Position numbers and translations under genes: made by a program | The notes under the pieces: generated by a model | Told to the model about the DNA's origin: nothing | What the model saw: only the letters and a program-made list of their open reading frames with translations | The model's database searches: none | In this document: positions 1-6,905 of the stretch, in pieces | Layout: every line of letters starts with the position of its first letter | How positions within the stretch are numbered: the first letter of the stretch is position 1 | NCBI GenBank assembly: GCA_030348385.1 | Contig: JAUCFP010000006.1 | Location: forward strand, 1,860,001-1,924,000 | Origin: Cytobacillus sp. NJ13 | Lineage (GTDB): Bacteria; Bacillota; Bacilli; Bacillales; Cytobacillaceae | Length of the DNA stretch: 64,000 nt | Direction: 5' to 3'

Positions 1-1311
1 TTGATTGGTTAATGGATTTTCAAGCAGTCCATAGTCTTCTTCATTATAAATGAAAACATTTTTATTTAAGTAAAACCGATAACTGTTATTCCCTTTTGAC
101 AAAAGCATCGTTTCCTCACTGGATAGGATCTTAACTTCAAATCCTAATGCCTTCATCGTAGCTGCAAATGGAAGAAGCCTCTTTCCATCCCTATAGATTA
201 AATCAATGCTTGCTTTCTCAGCACCAGACACCAATAGCTTTTTTTCTTTCTGGAAATACAGAGGAACAAATGGAGCATCGCTTTTGGTATTCATCGTGAA
301 AAAATGTGTGTTAAGACCTTTCACATCACTTAAGAGCTTGTCCAGCTTTTCTGCATTCAGAGAATTCACCTTTATTACTTGCATAAGAAAGGCTTTCAGC
401 TCATCTTCGGTTAACTCGCCCTGCAGTTCCTGCAGGACCGCGCTTCCTTTCGAAGAACTGGGTTTCATATCTAATAAGCCTGCTGTGAAAACATCGATTA
501 CCCAGGTTTGAGAGTCCTCTGAAAACTTTCTTTGAAACAGTATAGTAATAAGATTTTTTTCCAGCTGTGCAATCTTAGTGCGAGGAGAGGTAATAAGGAT
601 ATTTTCATCTTTATATTCAGGGTATTGATCAGTAAAGATAATCGTCAAGAATGGCAAATCTCCAATCTCATTTAGTTTCTTGAAATTGAAGCTGGCTGCC
701 TGGATTTCTTCTGAGTATACCTCTGCGTTGTTAATATCTTTCTTCAACAGCGGTTTTTGCTGCCAGTAAAGAGTTGGAACATTCCCTTTGCCCTCGAAAT
801 AATAATAATTGATATGATCTAATTTCTTTCGGGCTTTTAGCCGGATTCCCGCAGCCCACGAACCCTCTCTTTTGAAAGAATCCGAAATAGTTATGGACAA
901 GCCTTCAGCCTTTTGGCCGGGAAATTTCACAAACCAATCAGTTAACAATAATGCTTTATTTCTTTCATTTATCGGTACAGTATACTCAAATATCATCTGA
1001 TCATCAGAAGAAAAAAAGGTAAAAGGATTTTCGTCTGCTGAATCACAGGCTTCTCCGGCTCCATTCTTGCATTTCCATTTAAATAGAGTGTTGGGGATAA
1101 CAAGCCTATATTCTTCTTGTTCCATGAGTCCGTGTATCTTTTGGGTGATTTTAAGTTCTTTTTGACGTGTTTCAACTATGATTTCCTGTGTAATAGCCCC
1201 GGAACTCTCCAAGGCAATCGCATGCTCAGAATAAGCCTGCCACTGCCAAAACAGCATGCCTGAAATGATTCCAGACAAAATAAAAAAAATAAGTAAGGAT
1301 GCCTTCCACAT
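1..1311 (-). CDS. Stalk-domain (copper amine oxidase N-like) secreted or membrane-anchored protein, partial
   Basis: The frame is open from an ATG at 1311 to the window edge (437 codons, no stop), so the C-terminus is missing. An SD-like GAGGG lies 7 bases before the ATG. The protein begins with a short basic segment and one hydrophobic helix (about residues 3-20), suggesting a signal anchor. The last visible 70 residues contain a segment of the type IYRDGKRLLPFAATMKALGF, which resembles the stalk/copper-amine-oxidase N-terminal repeat found in surface proteins of Firmicutes. The middle 300 residues are not recognised. Inference: an extracytoplasmic protein of unknown role, transcribed towards the left edge. 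Confidence 0.6.
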   Translation of the reverse strand, partial: MWKASLLIFFILSGIISGMLFWQWQAYSEHAIALESSGAITQEIIVETRQKELKITQKIHGLMEQEEYRLVIPNTLFKWKCKNGAGEACDSADENPFTFFSSDDQMIFEYTVPINERNKALLLTDWFVKFPGQKAEGLSITISDSFKREGSWAAGIRLKARKKLDHINYYYFEGKGNVPTLYWQQKPLLKKDINNAEVYSEEIQAASFNFKKLNEIGDLPFLTIIFTDQYPEYKDENILITSPRTKIAQLEKNLITILFQRKFSEDSQTWVIDVFTAGLLDMKPSSSKGSAVLQELQGELTEDELKAFLMQVIKVNSLNAEKLDKLLSDVKGLNTHFFTMNTKSDAPFVPLYFQKEKKLLVSGAEKASIDLIYRDGKRLLPFAATMKALGFEVKILSSEETMLLSKGNNSYRFYLNKNVFIYNEEDYGLLENPLTNQ

Positions 1312-1485
1312 TGCTATGCCCTCTTAATCAATTTTCTTTTAACCTAACAATACCAAAGGGAAGGTCATCCGTCACATTTATTTTGTATAAATTGTATGAA
1401 ATTTCATCTTATATGCCCGGAAGAGTTTTTCAGGAAACGCAGGTGCAAGGATCATAAAATTTCTCGCCACATTCCTCAGTTCATT

Positions 1486-1800
1486 TTATGCAAAATCAAA
1501 GTCCATACCATGATCTGAAATACCGCTCACATCACCAATACTCATGCAGGTAAATGCCCAATCACTAAATGATACACCTTGTGACGATATAAATTCTTCA
1601 AGTTCGCCAAGGTTCAGGGAAAAGACATCCATATTATTAGCTGCTGCCAGCATCCCTTTTGCACTGAGTGCTGCGATGATGGAGACCACAACAAAACCAT
1701 TCATATGATGAATATGCCTTTTTTCAATTGCAGAAATATCCGACTTTACTAAGTATGCTGCCCATAGAAGAAATGTCATCGAAAGAAAAAGGTAAAGCAT
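1486..1800 (-). CDS. Small membrane protein of unknown function
   Basis: This is a 104-residue ORF with a GGGGAGAG ribosome binding site just upstream of its ATG. It has an N-terminal hydrophobic segment (about residues 1-18), a His-rich linker (KRHIHHMNG) and a second hydrophobic segment (about 35-52), then an acidic soluble tail ending in GMDFDFA. I do not recognise the family. It lies between the partial stalk-domain gene and a divergently transcribed unknown gene, with no terminator that I can assign. Confidence 0.5.
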   Translation of the reverse strand: MLYLFLSMTFLLWAAYLVKSDISAIEKRHIHHMNGFVVVSIIAALSAKGMLAAANNMDVFSLNLGELEEFISSQGVSFSDWAFTCMSIGDVSGISDHGMDFDFA

Positions 1801-1929
1801 TCATTCACTCTCCCCTCTGCTTTTTAGGTGCTACTTCTATTTTTATGCTGAAAATGATAAAGTATGGATGGACAAAAGGCATTTTATTTTTAAGAAGTGA
1901 ATGCTAAGAGTTTTAAGGGGGTTCTAATT

Positions 1930-2319
1930 TTGATACAGCGTTTTATAGAAATTGGTGAAGGATACTCTGATATTTATGAATTAATTGAAATCGCCCGGGC
2001 AAATAAGCATCGATTGTCCCACATGGCTGCTTTCCATACGAGCATTGATAAAAAAGAAGTGGCCTCCCTGGCAGTCATACTGAAGCCGACAGACCCTGGC
2101 GGATTTCAGCCCTTATATATTTGCCGGGAAGGGATACCGAATCCAAAGGCAGCACCAAATAAACGATATGAATTATTCGCGGATGCTGCGGAAGACTTGA
2201 ATAAGGAAATTATTCAGCTGACAGTAAAGCCTTCTGTTATTTTTAATGAAAAGGAATTATATTTTCAGTATTTGATTGGGATTTTAAGGCTTAATCACTA
2301 TATTGCTCCGCTGCAATAA
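1930..2319 (+). CDS. Conserved hypothetical protein next to ylbG
   Basis: The protein is 129 residues from a TTG preceded by AAGGGGG at 8 bases. A longer reading from a GTG at 1897 lacks a ribosome binding site, so the TTG is preferred. The sequence is soluble and mixed alpha/beta (starts MIQRFIEIGEGYSDIYELIE), with no signal peptide or membrane segment and no catalytic motif that I recognise. It is convergent with ylbG and shares the hairpin terminator at 2330-2361. My recollection is that a protein of this size is conserved at this position in Bacillus, but I cannot give it a function. Confidence 0.65.
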   Translation: MIQRFIEIGEGYSDIYELIEIARANKHRLSHMAAFHTSIDKKEVASLAVILKPTDPGGFQPLYICREGIPNPKAAPNKRYELFADAAEDLNKEIIQLTVKPSVIFNEKELYFQYLIGILRLNHYIAPLQ

Positions 2320-2329
2320 AAGATTTCAC

Positions 2330-2361
2330 AAAAAGGCATGAGCTTATGCTCACGCCTTTTT
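2330..2361. terminator. Bidirectional terminator between the 1930 gene and ylbG
   Basis: A stem AAAAAGGCATGAGC pairs with GCTCACGCCTTTTT around a TTAT loop. It has A and T tracts on both sides and can serve both convergent genes. It overlaps the ylbG stop codon. Confidence 0.8.
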
Positions 2362-2635
2362 AGATTCCCATTTTATAATCATATTCTTTAGCCTTGTCCG
2401 GTTTGGAATTTTCAAATTCCGTTTTAAGGAACGGCTTATAGGATGGCTCCACTTTTTTAACAAAAGAGTAGGAGTTTATCTTCTCCATAATTGTTTCCGT
2501 ATCGGCAAGATCACAATATAGCACTACATATTTCAGCCGTTTTGAAACATAATGCACATTTCCAAATCTTCTTAACATTTTCGCCTGTTTTAATGAATAA
2601 AGCCATACAATTATTCCTTGCCTTTGACCAAGCAT
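2360..2635 (-). CDS. ylbG: YlbG family protein (UPF0298)
   Basis: This 91-residue protein matches the YlbG family in length and in its start ([19 protein letters not shown]) and central [10 protein letters not shown] segment. The family is small, cytoplasmic and of unknown function, and sits next to ylbF in Bacillaceae. Here it follows ylbF on the same strand, but the terminator at 2735-2760 lies between them, so it probably has its own promoter. Identification rests on sequence recall plus synteny. Confidence 0.85.
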   Translation of the reverse strand: MLGQRQGIIVWLYSLKQAKMLRRFGNVHYVSKRLKYVVLYCDLADTETIMEKINSYSFVKKVEPSYKPFLKTEFENSKPDKAKEYDYKMGI

Positions 2636-2734
2636 ATAGTTTTCCCCTTCAGCGATCGTTTGTTTTATTTAGTCTAGCATAGAAAAATGACAGTTTTCAA
2701 TGGGAAGGTTCAAACTGTGTACTAATCCCAAAAC

Positions 2735-2760
2735 AAAAACCAGCATATGCTGGTTTTTTT
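2735..2760. terminator. Terminator after ylbF
   Basis: AAAAACCAGCA and TGCTGGTTTTTTT form a hairpin with A/T tracts on both sides, directly at the ylbF stop codon. Confidence 0.8.
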
Positions 2761-3199
2761 AAGCAGAACACCCACAGCTGCCCCCAGAACCGCAGCCTCC
2801 TCCGCAGCTTGATTCAAAGAAGGGATTGCCGGCAGGAACTTTAATATGTTCAGAAACAGAACGCCCTATCAGCATGCTTACCTCATCCAGCAGGTTTTGC
2901 AGGCCAGTTTCGGCTCTTCTGAATTCTGCCACATGGGCATCCATATCCATGTCGCGCTTTAGCTCCCTTATGGACATCATCACTCTTTTGTATTCAGGAT
3001 GATATTTGCCAAATCGCTGAACTTCTTCATACAGTTCTTTCATTTTGACAAAGTCCTGTATCTTCCTTTGTGTTTCACGGCTGTTCTTTAATTTATATAA
3101 ACTTTTGCGGTAATGTTCCGCTTCCTCAGATTCAGTAATCATCGCTGCAAGTTCGTCAGCTTTGTCCAAAATAGCCATTCTTTCTAATGTAGCAAGCAA
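2759..3199 (-). CDS. ylbF: YlbF/RicF, Fe-S regulator of RNA processing, competence and sporulation
   Basis: The protein has 146 residues from a TTG start with a strong GGAGGTG site 7-8 bases upstream. The first 120 residues are a helical YlbF/YmcA-type domain (segment RFGKYHPEYK is diagnostic). The tail is Cys/Gly rich (CGGGCGSGGSCGC), matching the B. subtilis protein. In B. subtilis YlbF (RicF) forms a complex with YmcA (RicA) and YaaT (RicT) that carries 4Fe-4S clusters and directs RNase Y mRNA maturation, affecting biofilm, competence and spore formation. The partners are not in this window. The Cys tail is the likely cluster ligand (inference). Confidence 0.93.
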   Translation of the reverse strand: MLATLERMAILDKADELAAMITESEEAEHYRKSLYKLKNSRETQRKIQDFVKMKELYEEVQRFGKYHPEYKRVMMSIRELKRDMDMDAHVAEFRRAETGLQNLLDEVSMLIGRSVSEHIKVPAGNPFFESSCGGGCGSGGSCGCSA

Positions 3200-3258
3200 A
3201 ACAGCTCACCTCCGTTTCTTATTTTATCATGAAACGGTTTAAAGCTAAAGCAAGTAAA

Positions 3259-3687
3259 CTATGGGATCACCACAATAAACTCTCTTTTTGAAGATGCTTC
3301 ATCACTGTTGCCTTTTATGAGCTCCAGTCCAATTCGATGCTTGCCTGATGGAAGTCCTTTGACTATAAAAGCAGCTGAATGGATTTCATCTTTCTTCTTT
3401 CCGTTTACATACAGCAGAATTTTGCCCTTTTCTTTGCTGCTTTGTTTCCTAAAGGAAACATCCTGCACAATGCATTCAACGAAAATGTCTCTTCCTTTCA
3501 CCTGGTGCCTGACAAAAAAAGGATCTTTGGCTGCGCTTTCCACGCCTGAAGGAGCCATTAGAGATGCTGCTTCAACTTCTTTTACCGGACTGGCTTCCAT
3601 TTTTGTTTCTGGTTCTGGTATATCTTTCTGGCATGCTGCAAGTACAAAAATAACCAGCAATAAGAAAATGCATTTTTGCCTTTTCAT
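3259..3687 (-). CDS. Small lipoprotein of unknown function
   Basis: I place the start at the ATG at 3687, preceded by GGAGTG. The 12 extra codons upstream lack a site. The 142-residue product begins MKRQKCIFLLLVIFVLAACQ, a type II signal peptide with lipobox LAAC and lipidated Cys at residue 19. The mature part is acidic and Pro/Glu rich, then about 90 residues of beta-type sequence (residues 55-142) that could be an Ig-like fold. There is no enzyme motif. It lies between ylbE and ylbF but is not one of the named ylb genes I remember, so it may be lineage specific. Confidence 0.7.
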   Translation of the reverse strand: MKRQKCIFLLLVIFVLAACQKDIPEPETKMEASPVKEVEAASLMAPSGVESAAKDPFFVRHQVKGRDIFVECIVQDVSFRKQSSKEKGKILLYVNGKKKDEIHSAAFIVKGLPSGKHRIGLELIKGNSDEASSKREFIVVIP

Positions 3688-3779
3688 TATTTTACACTCC
3701 TTAATGATGTCATCCGTAACCATCTGATAAAGATAGTGTTTGCCCAGCAGCTTATTTTTACTCTGTAATTATTAAAGTG

Positions 3780-3823
3780 ACAGCGCCTTGCCCACCACTG
3801 ACACAAGTCAGGTGCTTGACAGA
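3780..3823. repeat. Dispersed hairpin repeat, copy A
   Basis: The 15-base word AGCGCCTTGCCCACC at 3782-3796 recurs exactly at 52788-52802. Both copies continue into an internal hairpin (here CTGAC ACAA GTCAG, flanked by CACC/GGTG) and end in GCTTG...GACAG. It is noncoding and intergenic. Confidence 0.6.
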
Positions 3824-3830
3824 ACAAATA

Positions 3831-3858
3831 AAAAGCTCTCTCGGGTACGAGAAAGCTT
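3831..3858 (-). terminator. Terminator after ylbE
   Basis: Read on the minus strand, AGCTTTCTCG and CGAGAGAGCT form a stem followed by TTTTT, just after the ylbE stop codon. Confidence 0.7.
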
Positions 3859-3859
3859 C

Positions 3860-4102
3860 CTAACTGGATTGAGAATTCATAGCCTGAAACATGCTCATCA
3901 TCATGGAAGCCATTTGCACTCCATTAGTAAACTTTTCAACTTGGTGGGGAATCGTTTTTTTGTAATAATGCAGCGCGGCCACTTCAAGAGATTGAATTTC
4001 ATTTGGATTTCTGCTCAGTGTTCTATACCAATGAGGCTGCTCACGTATAAATTGCTTTAGTTCCTTTTTTTGTTCAAGATACTCGACAATATCTTTTCTC
4101 AT
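3860..4102 (-). CDS. ylbE: YlbE family protein
   Basis: The product has 80 residues and starts MRKDIVEYLEQKKELKQFIR, with an AAGGGGTT ribosome binding site. Length and sequence match YlbE, a small cytoplasmic protein of unknown function in Bacillus. It lies 12 bases after ylbD on the same strand, so the two are probably one operon ending at the hairpin at 3831-3858. The C-terminus is Met and Ser rich. Confidence 0.85.
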   Translation of the reverse strand: MRKDIVEYLEQKKELKQFIREQPHWYRTLSRNPNEIQSLEVAALHYYKKTIPHQVEKFTNGVQMASMMMSMFQAMNSQSS

Positions 4103-4114
4103 CTGTTTAACCCC

Positions 4115-4522
4115 TTAATCCTTATTAAATGTAAATGGGCTGCTTGGTTTAGTCATACTTGGCTTTGAGCCTCCTGATGGTTTCTGGCCGCCGCCTTGGA
4201 ATTGGGAAATAACACCCTGCACTGCTGAAAGCGCCTGGCTGAGATTACTGATGTACCCCTGCATTTGATTCGCATCCATTTGCTTAAGAGTATCCATAAT
4301 ACTGCCCATCCAGTCACTTTTTTTCTCCTCTGGCTTTTGTGCTTCATCTTTGTTTTCTCTATAGGAATCCCACCTTGAATCTTCTTCCCCAAGCAAATAC
4401 CAATCCTCATATAATTCCTGCCACGTTTTATTTCCAGCCCTGACTTCCTTGATGATTCGCGGATTCTGTTTAACAAACTCTTTAAACTTATCGACGGAGG
4501 GATGAAGTTTCGTTTTGGTCAT
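4115..4522 (-). CDS. ylbD: YlbD-like spore coat protein
   Basis: The product has 135 residues. The N-terminal 50 (LHPSVDKFKEFVKQNPRII) match the YlbD family, annotated in B. subtilis as a putative coat protein. A charged linker (EAQKPEEKKSDW) is followed by a Gln/Gly-rich region (FQGGGQKPSGGSKPS). There is a GAGGTG site before the ATG. It probably forms an operon with ylbE. A sigma-K-like -10 element lies about 35 bases upstream (4558-4566), in line with mother-cell expression (inference). Confidence 0.85.
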   Translation of the reverse strand: MTKTKLHPSVDKFKEFVKQNPRIIKEVRAGNKTWQELYEDWYLLGEEDSRWDSYRENKDEAQKPEEKKSDWMGSIMDTLKQMDANQMQGYISNLSQALSAVQGVISQFQGGGQKPSGGSKPSMTKPSSPFTFNKD

Positions 4523-4557
4523 GCCATATCACCTCGTTCTGATGCAAATGCCTATAA

Positions 4558-4566
4558 TACCATATG
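4558..4566 (-). promoter_or_regulatory. Candidate sigma-K -10 element for ylbD-ylbE
   Basis: On the minus strand CATATGGTA fits the CATANNNTA sigma-K -10 pattern, and an AC-containing -35 (CACC) lies 16 bases upstream. It is motif based only and short enough to occur by chance. Confidence 0.4.
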
Positions 4567-4680
4567 AATAGGAATGGAAAAGGTGAATGAAATGTCTGAT
4601 CTGCTGAGTCATTAAAAATTCAAAAATTCTGCCATTAATGATAATATATGAAGCAGAAAGTTATCGAAAGGTGAATTATA

Positions 4681-5178
4681 ATGAATAGAGATCTTATGGA
4701 ATTATTAGATCAGTGCACTAAGAATGCAACTGAGGAAGAATTAAACGCTTTAGAATCCCTGCTATTAGGTTTTCATAAAAGACAGACAGGTCAAAACGGC
4801 TCCTATATCGGCGGACTTCTTCATATGGAACGGCAAATAACTGAGGATGAATGCATTCTGACTGTTCCTTTAAGTCAGATAGTCAATAATCCGCTCGGCA
4901 TTCTCCATGGGGGAATAACCGCAACCATTATTGACTCTGCCATGGGAACACTTGCAGCTTCACTGCTTCCCGAAGGCTTTGGGGCTGTTACCACACAGTT
5001 AAACATTCATTATCTTGCAGTTGGTAAAGGGGAATACGTGACATGCAGAGCGACGATTGATCATAAGGGCACAAAAAGCATGGTATTAACTGCAGATGTA
5101 CGCCGTTCTGATGGAAGAAAAATTGCACAGGCAACAGGCAGCTTTTTTATCATCGAAAAGAAAAACGTTAAAAATTAA
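4681..5178 (+). CDS. PaaI-type hotdog-fold thioesterase
   Basis: The product has 165 residues with the hotdog motif NNPLGILHGGITATIIDSAM (about residues 72-91) and a YLAVGKGEY strand further on, typical of PaaI/YbgC-like acyl-CoA thioesterases. In this fold the conserved HGG helix and nearby acidic residue (D87 region) act on the thioester. The physiological substrate cannot be read from sequence. An AAAGGTG site lies 8 bases before the ATG. The next gene begins 14 bases downstream, so the two are probably co-transcribed. Confidence 0.85.
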   Translation: MNRDLMELLDQCTKNATEEELNALESLLLGFHKRQTGQNGSYIGGLLHMERQITEDECILTVPLSQIVNNPLGILHGGITATIIDSAMGTLAASLLPEGFGAVTTQLNIHYLAVGKGEYVTCRATIDHKGTKSMVLTADVRRSDGRKIAQATGSFFIIEKKNVKN

Positions 5179-5192
5179 AAGCAGGTGGGAAG

Positions 5193-5591
5193 ATGGTCAC
5201 CGCTATCGTTATACCAATAATTTGCCTTTATTTTTTTTGGCTGACAAAAAAGGAAATGCGTGAGGGTTATGAGAAGTGGGCAAGCTTAAAAAATGTTCCT
5301 GAAGAGGCAATAATATCGGGCGAAGTCGTCCAAATCAGCGAGAACAGGCAGCGCTATAGTTACAGCCGCTATGTTCATGTTCTTGAACTGACCCTCCAAA
5401 CAAAGAGCAGCAAGCATTCCAATATAAAAAAAATCACCCCTTTAATGAAGAATACCAGAATCCCTTCTGTAAAAATTGGCGATTTCGTTCACCTATATGG
5501 AAATTGGAAGGATGACTTCTTTCAGATTGGCCGTATTCAAAATGCTAAAACTAAAAAAGAGCCTCATTCTGATATTATCCCCTCTAAGTAG
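5193..5591 (+). CDS. Small membrane-anchored hypothetical protein with IS-altered C-terminus
   Basis: The frame has 132 residues with an AGGTGGG site before the ATG. There is one N-terminal hydrophobic helix (about residues 2-18) and then a soluble domain with beta-rich character (IISGEVVQISENRQRYSYS), possibly a DUF3592-like fold, not certain. The final codons lie inside the left end of the IS element. If the IS and one copy of the TTC duplication are removed, the frame ends ...KKEPHS followed by TAG at the far side. The present protein instead ends ...HSDIIPSK. The change is limited to five extra residues, so the protein may still work. Confidence 0.65.
   Translation: MVTAIVIPIICLYFFWLTKKEMREGYEKWASLKNVPEEAIISGEVVQISENRQRYSYSRYVHVLELTLQTKSSKHSNIKKITPLMKNTRIPSVKIGDFVHLYGNWKDDFFQIGRIQNAKTKKEPHSDIIPSK
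5553..5564 (+). terminator. Left half of an IS-interrupted terminator
   Basis: AAAAAAGAGCCT here and AGGCTCTTTTT at 6890-6900 are the two arms of one hairpin. The IS at 5570-6884 sits in the 7-base loop. The arms are now 1.3 kb apart. Confidence 0.85.
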
Positions 5592-5650
5592 ACAGTGTAA
5601 AAAGACCATCATAAAAAATGGTGATACACTTAACTTGGAGGGGATTTTTC

Positions 5651-6013
5651 ATGGGGAAAACAGGAAGAACGTATCAAAAATATACAGAGGATTTTAAAAT
5701 AAGAGCAGTAAAACTATACAAAGAAGGAAACAAAAGTTACCGAACAGTATCGGAAGAGCTAGGTCTTCGAAGTCCAACCCAATTAAAGAAATGGGTTATG
5801 AAATTTAATCAGGGAGAGTCCTTTGAAGATTTAAGGGGACGTGCAGGCGGTAACACAGACAGTAATCCACTTAAAGGGCGCCCCAGAACGAACTTTAAAA
5901 GTATCCAAGAGGAAAGGGATTATTATAAAGCTCAGGTTGAATACCTAAAAAAGCGGTATCCAAATCTACACGAGGAGGGATCATCCCAAAAGCAGAACGA
6001 TTCGAAATCATAA
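5651..6013 (+). CDS. IS3-family OrfA (helix-turn-helix)
   Basis: The product has 120 residues from ATG 5651, with TTGGAGGGG upstream. The sequence KYTEDFKIRAVKLYKEG and the following VSEELGLRSPTQLKKWV form the HTH_28/transposase-8 type DNA-binding domain of IS3 elements. The C-terminus is a charged helical region (ERDYYKAQVEYLKK) like the leucine-zipper part of OrfA. The slippery heptamer A-AAA-AAG at 5947-5953 lies near its end and would give an OrfAB fusion by -1 frameshifting. Confidence 0.9.
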   Translation: MGKTGRTYQKYTEDFKIRAVKLYKEGNKSYRTVSEELGLRSPTQLKKWVMKFNQGESFEDLRGRAGGNTDSNPLKGRPRTNFKSIQEERDYYKAQVEYLKKRYPNLHEEGSSQKQNDSKS

Positions 6014-6846
6014 ACGAACTAAGTGGTATTTACCCTATCGCTTGGTTAGCTGAGATTGCGCAAGTCTCAAGATCAGGTTATTATAAGTGGCTTAAAACGA
6101 CCTCCCTTAGGGAGGACAGGCAGACCAAAGAATATCTAATAAAATCACATATTATGGCTATTCATCATACATACCCTTTTTATGGTTACCCTCGTATGAA
6201 AATAGCTCTTAAAGACGAAGGATTTCATATTAATCATAAGAAGGTATATCGATTAATGACTGATATGAATATTCGAGCTGAAATTAGGAAGAAGCGAAAC
6301 TTCTTCGGAAGGAAGCCTTCCGTTATTTACTCAAACTTATTAAACCGTAACTTTAAGGCTCTAAAACCAGATGAGAAATACGTAACAGACATTACGTATA
6401 TTCAAGTTGGAGATTCATTTTATTACCTTTCCGTTATACTCGATCTTTATAACAATGAGGTTTTAGCCTGGAATATTTCAAAGAGAAATGACTTAGAATT
6501 GGTCCTTAATACAATCGATCTATTAACACAAAAAAGAAACGTGTATGGTGCGATCCTGCATTCAGATCAAGGCTTCCAATACACGTCTAATCAATACCAC
6601 AAAAAGTTAAAGAAAATAGGCATTCAAGGCAGCCATTCTCGCAAAGGAAACTGCCTCGATAATGCCTGTATTGAGTCTTTCTTCTCTCATCTAAAGACAG
6701 AGAAGCTATATCGATCACAGTTTAAAACAGAAAAAGAATTAATTCAAATACTTGAAGAATACATGTATCTCTATAACTATAAAAGATTCCAGAAAAAACT
6801 AAACCAGTGTGCTCCGGTTGAATACCGACTCACACTGGCTGCTTAG
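5947..6846 (+). CDS. IS3-family OrfB transposase (DDE), expressed by -1 frameshift
   Basis: The frame is open well upstream of the first ATG at 6154. Read from the slippery site at 5947 it gives residues such as AERFEIINELSGIYPI and AQVSRSGYYKWL, standard OrfB N-terminal sequence (HTH_21). Downstream are the rve integrase core motifs: VTDITYIQ (first D), HSDQGFQYTS (second D) and ACIESFFSHLKTE (E). This is the catalytic DDE triad. OrfB has no clear ribosome binding site plus ATG at its true N-terminus, so frameshifting from OrfA is the likely route. No internal stop is seen. Confidence 0.88.
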   Translation, partial: KKAVSKSTRGGIIPKAERFEIINELSGIYPIAWLAEIAQVSRSGYYKWLKTTSLREDRQTKEYLIKSHIMAIHHTYPFYGYPRMKIALKDEGFHINHKKVYRLMTDMNIRAEIRKKRNFFGRKPSVIYSNLLNRNFKALKPDEKYVTDITYIQVGDSFYYLSVILDLYNNEVLAWNISKRNDLELVLNTIDLLTQKRNVYGAILHSDQGFQYTSNQYHKKLKKIGIQGSHSRKGNCLDNACIESFFSHLKTEKLYRSQFKTEKELIQILEEYMYLYNYKRFQKKLNQCAPVEYRLTLAA

Positions 6847-6889
6847 TCTTTTTTAAGGTTGTCTACTTGACAGGGGTAAGACCATTCTT

Positions 6890-6900
6890 AGGCTCTTTTT
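6890..6900. terminator. Right half of the IS-interrupted terminator
   Basis: AGGCTCTTTTT pairs with 5553-5564. Before insertion the hairpin would have been a bidirectional terminator between the 5193 gene and ylbC, which ends at 6906 on the other strand. Confidence 0.8.
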
Positions 6901-6905
6901 CAATT

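Larger units (their letters stand above)
5570..6884 (+). mobile_element. IS3-family (IS150-like) insertion sequence, about 1315 bp
   Basis: Ends are TG...CA. The outer 25 bases of the two ends match at 18 positions as inverted repeats, including a shared AAGTAGACA. A TTC target duplication flanks the element (5567-5569 and 6885-6887). It carries orfA and a -1 frame orfB with a DDE transposase core. Both frames look intact, so the copy may be active or recent. The insertion point is the loop of a terminator. Confidence 0.85.
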
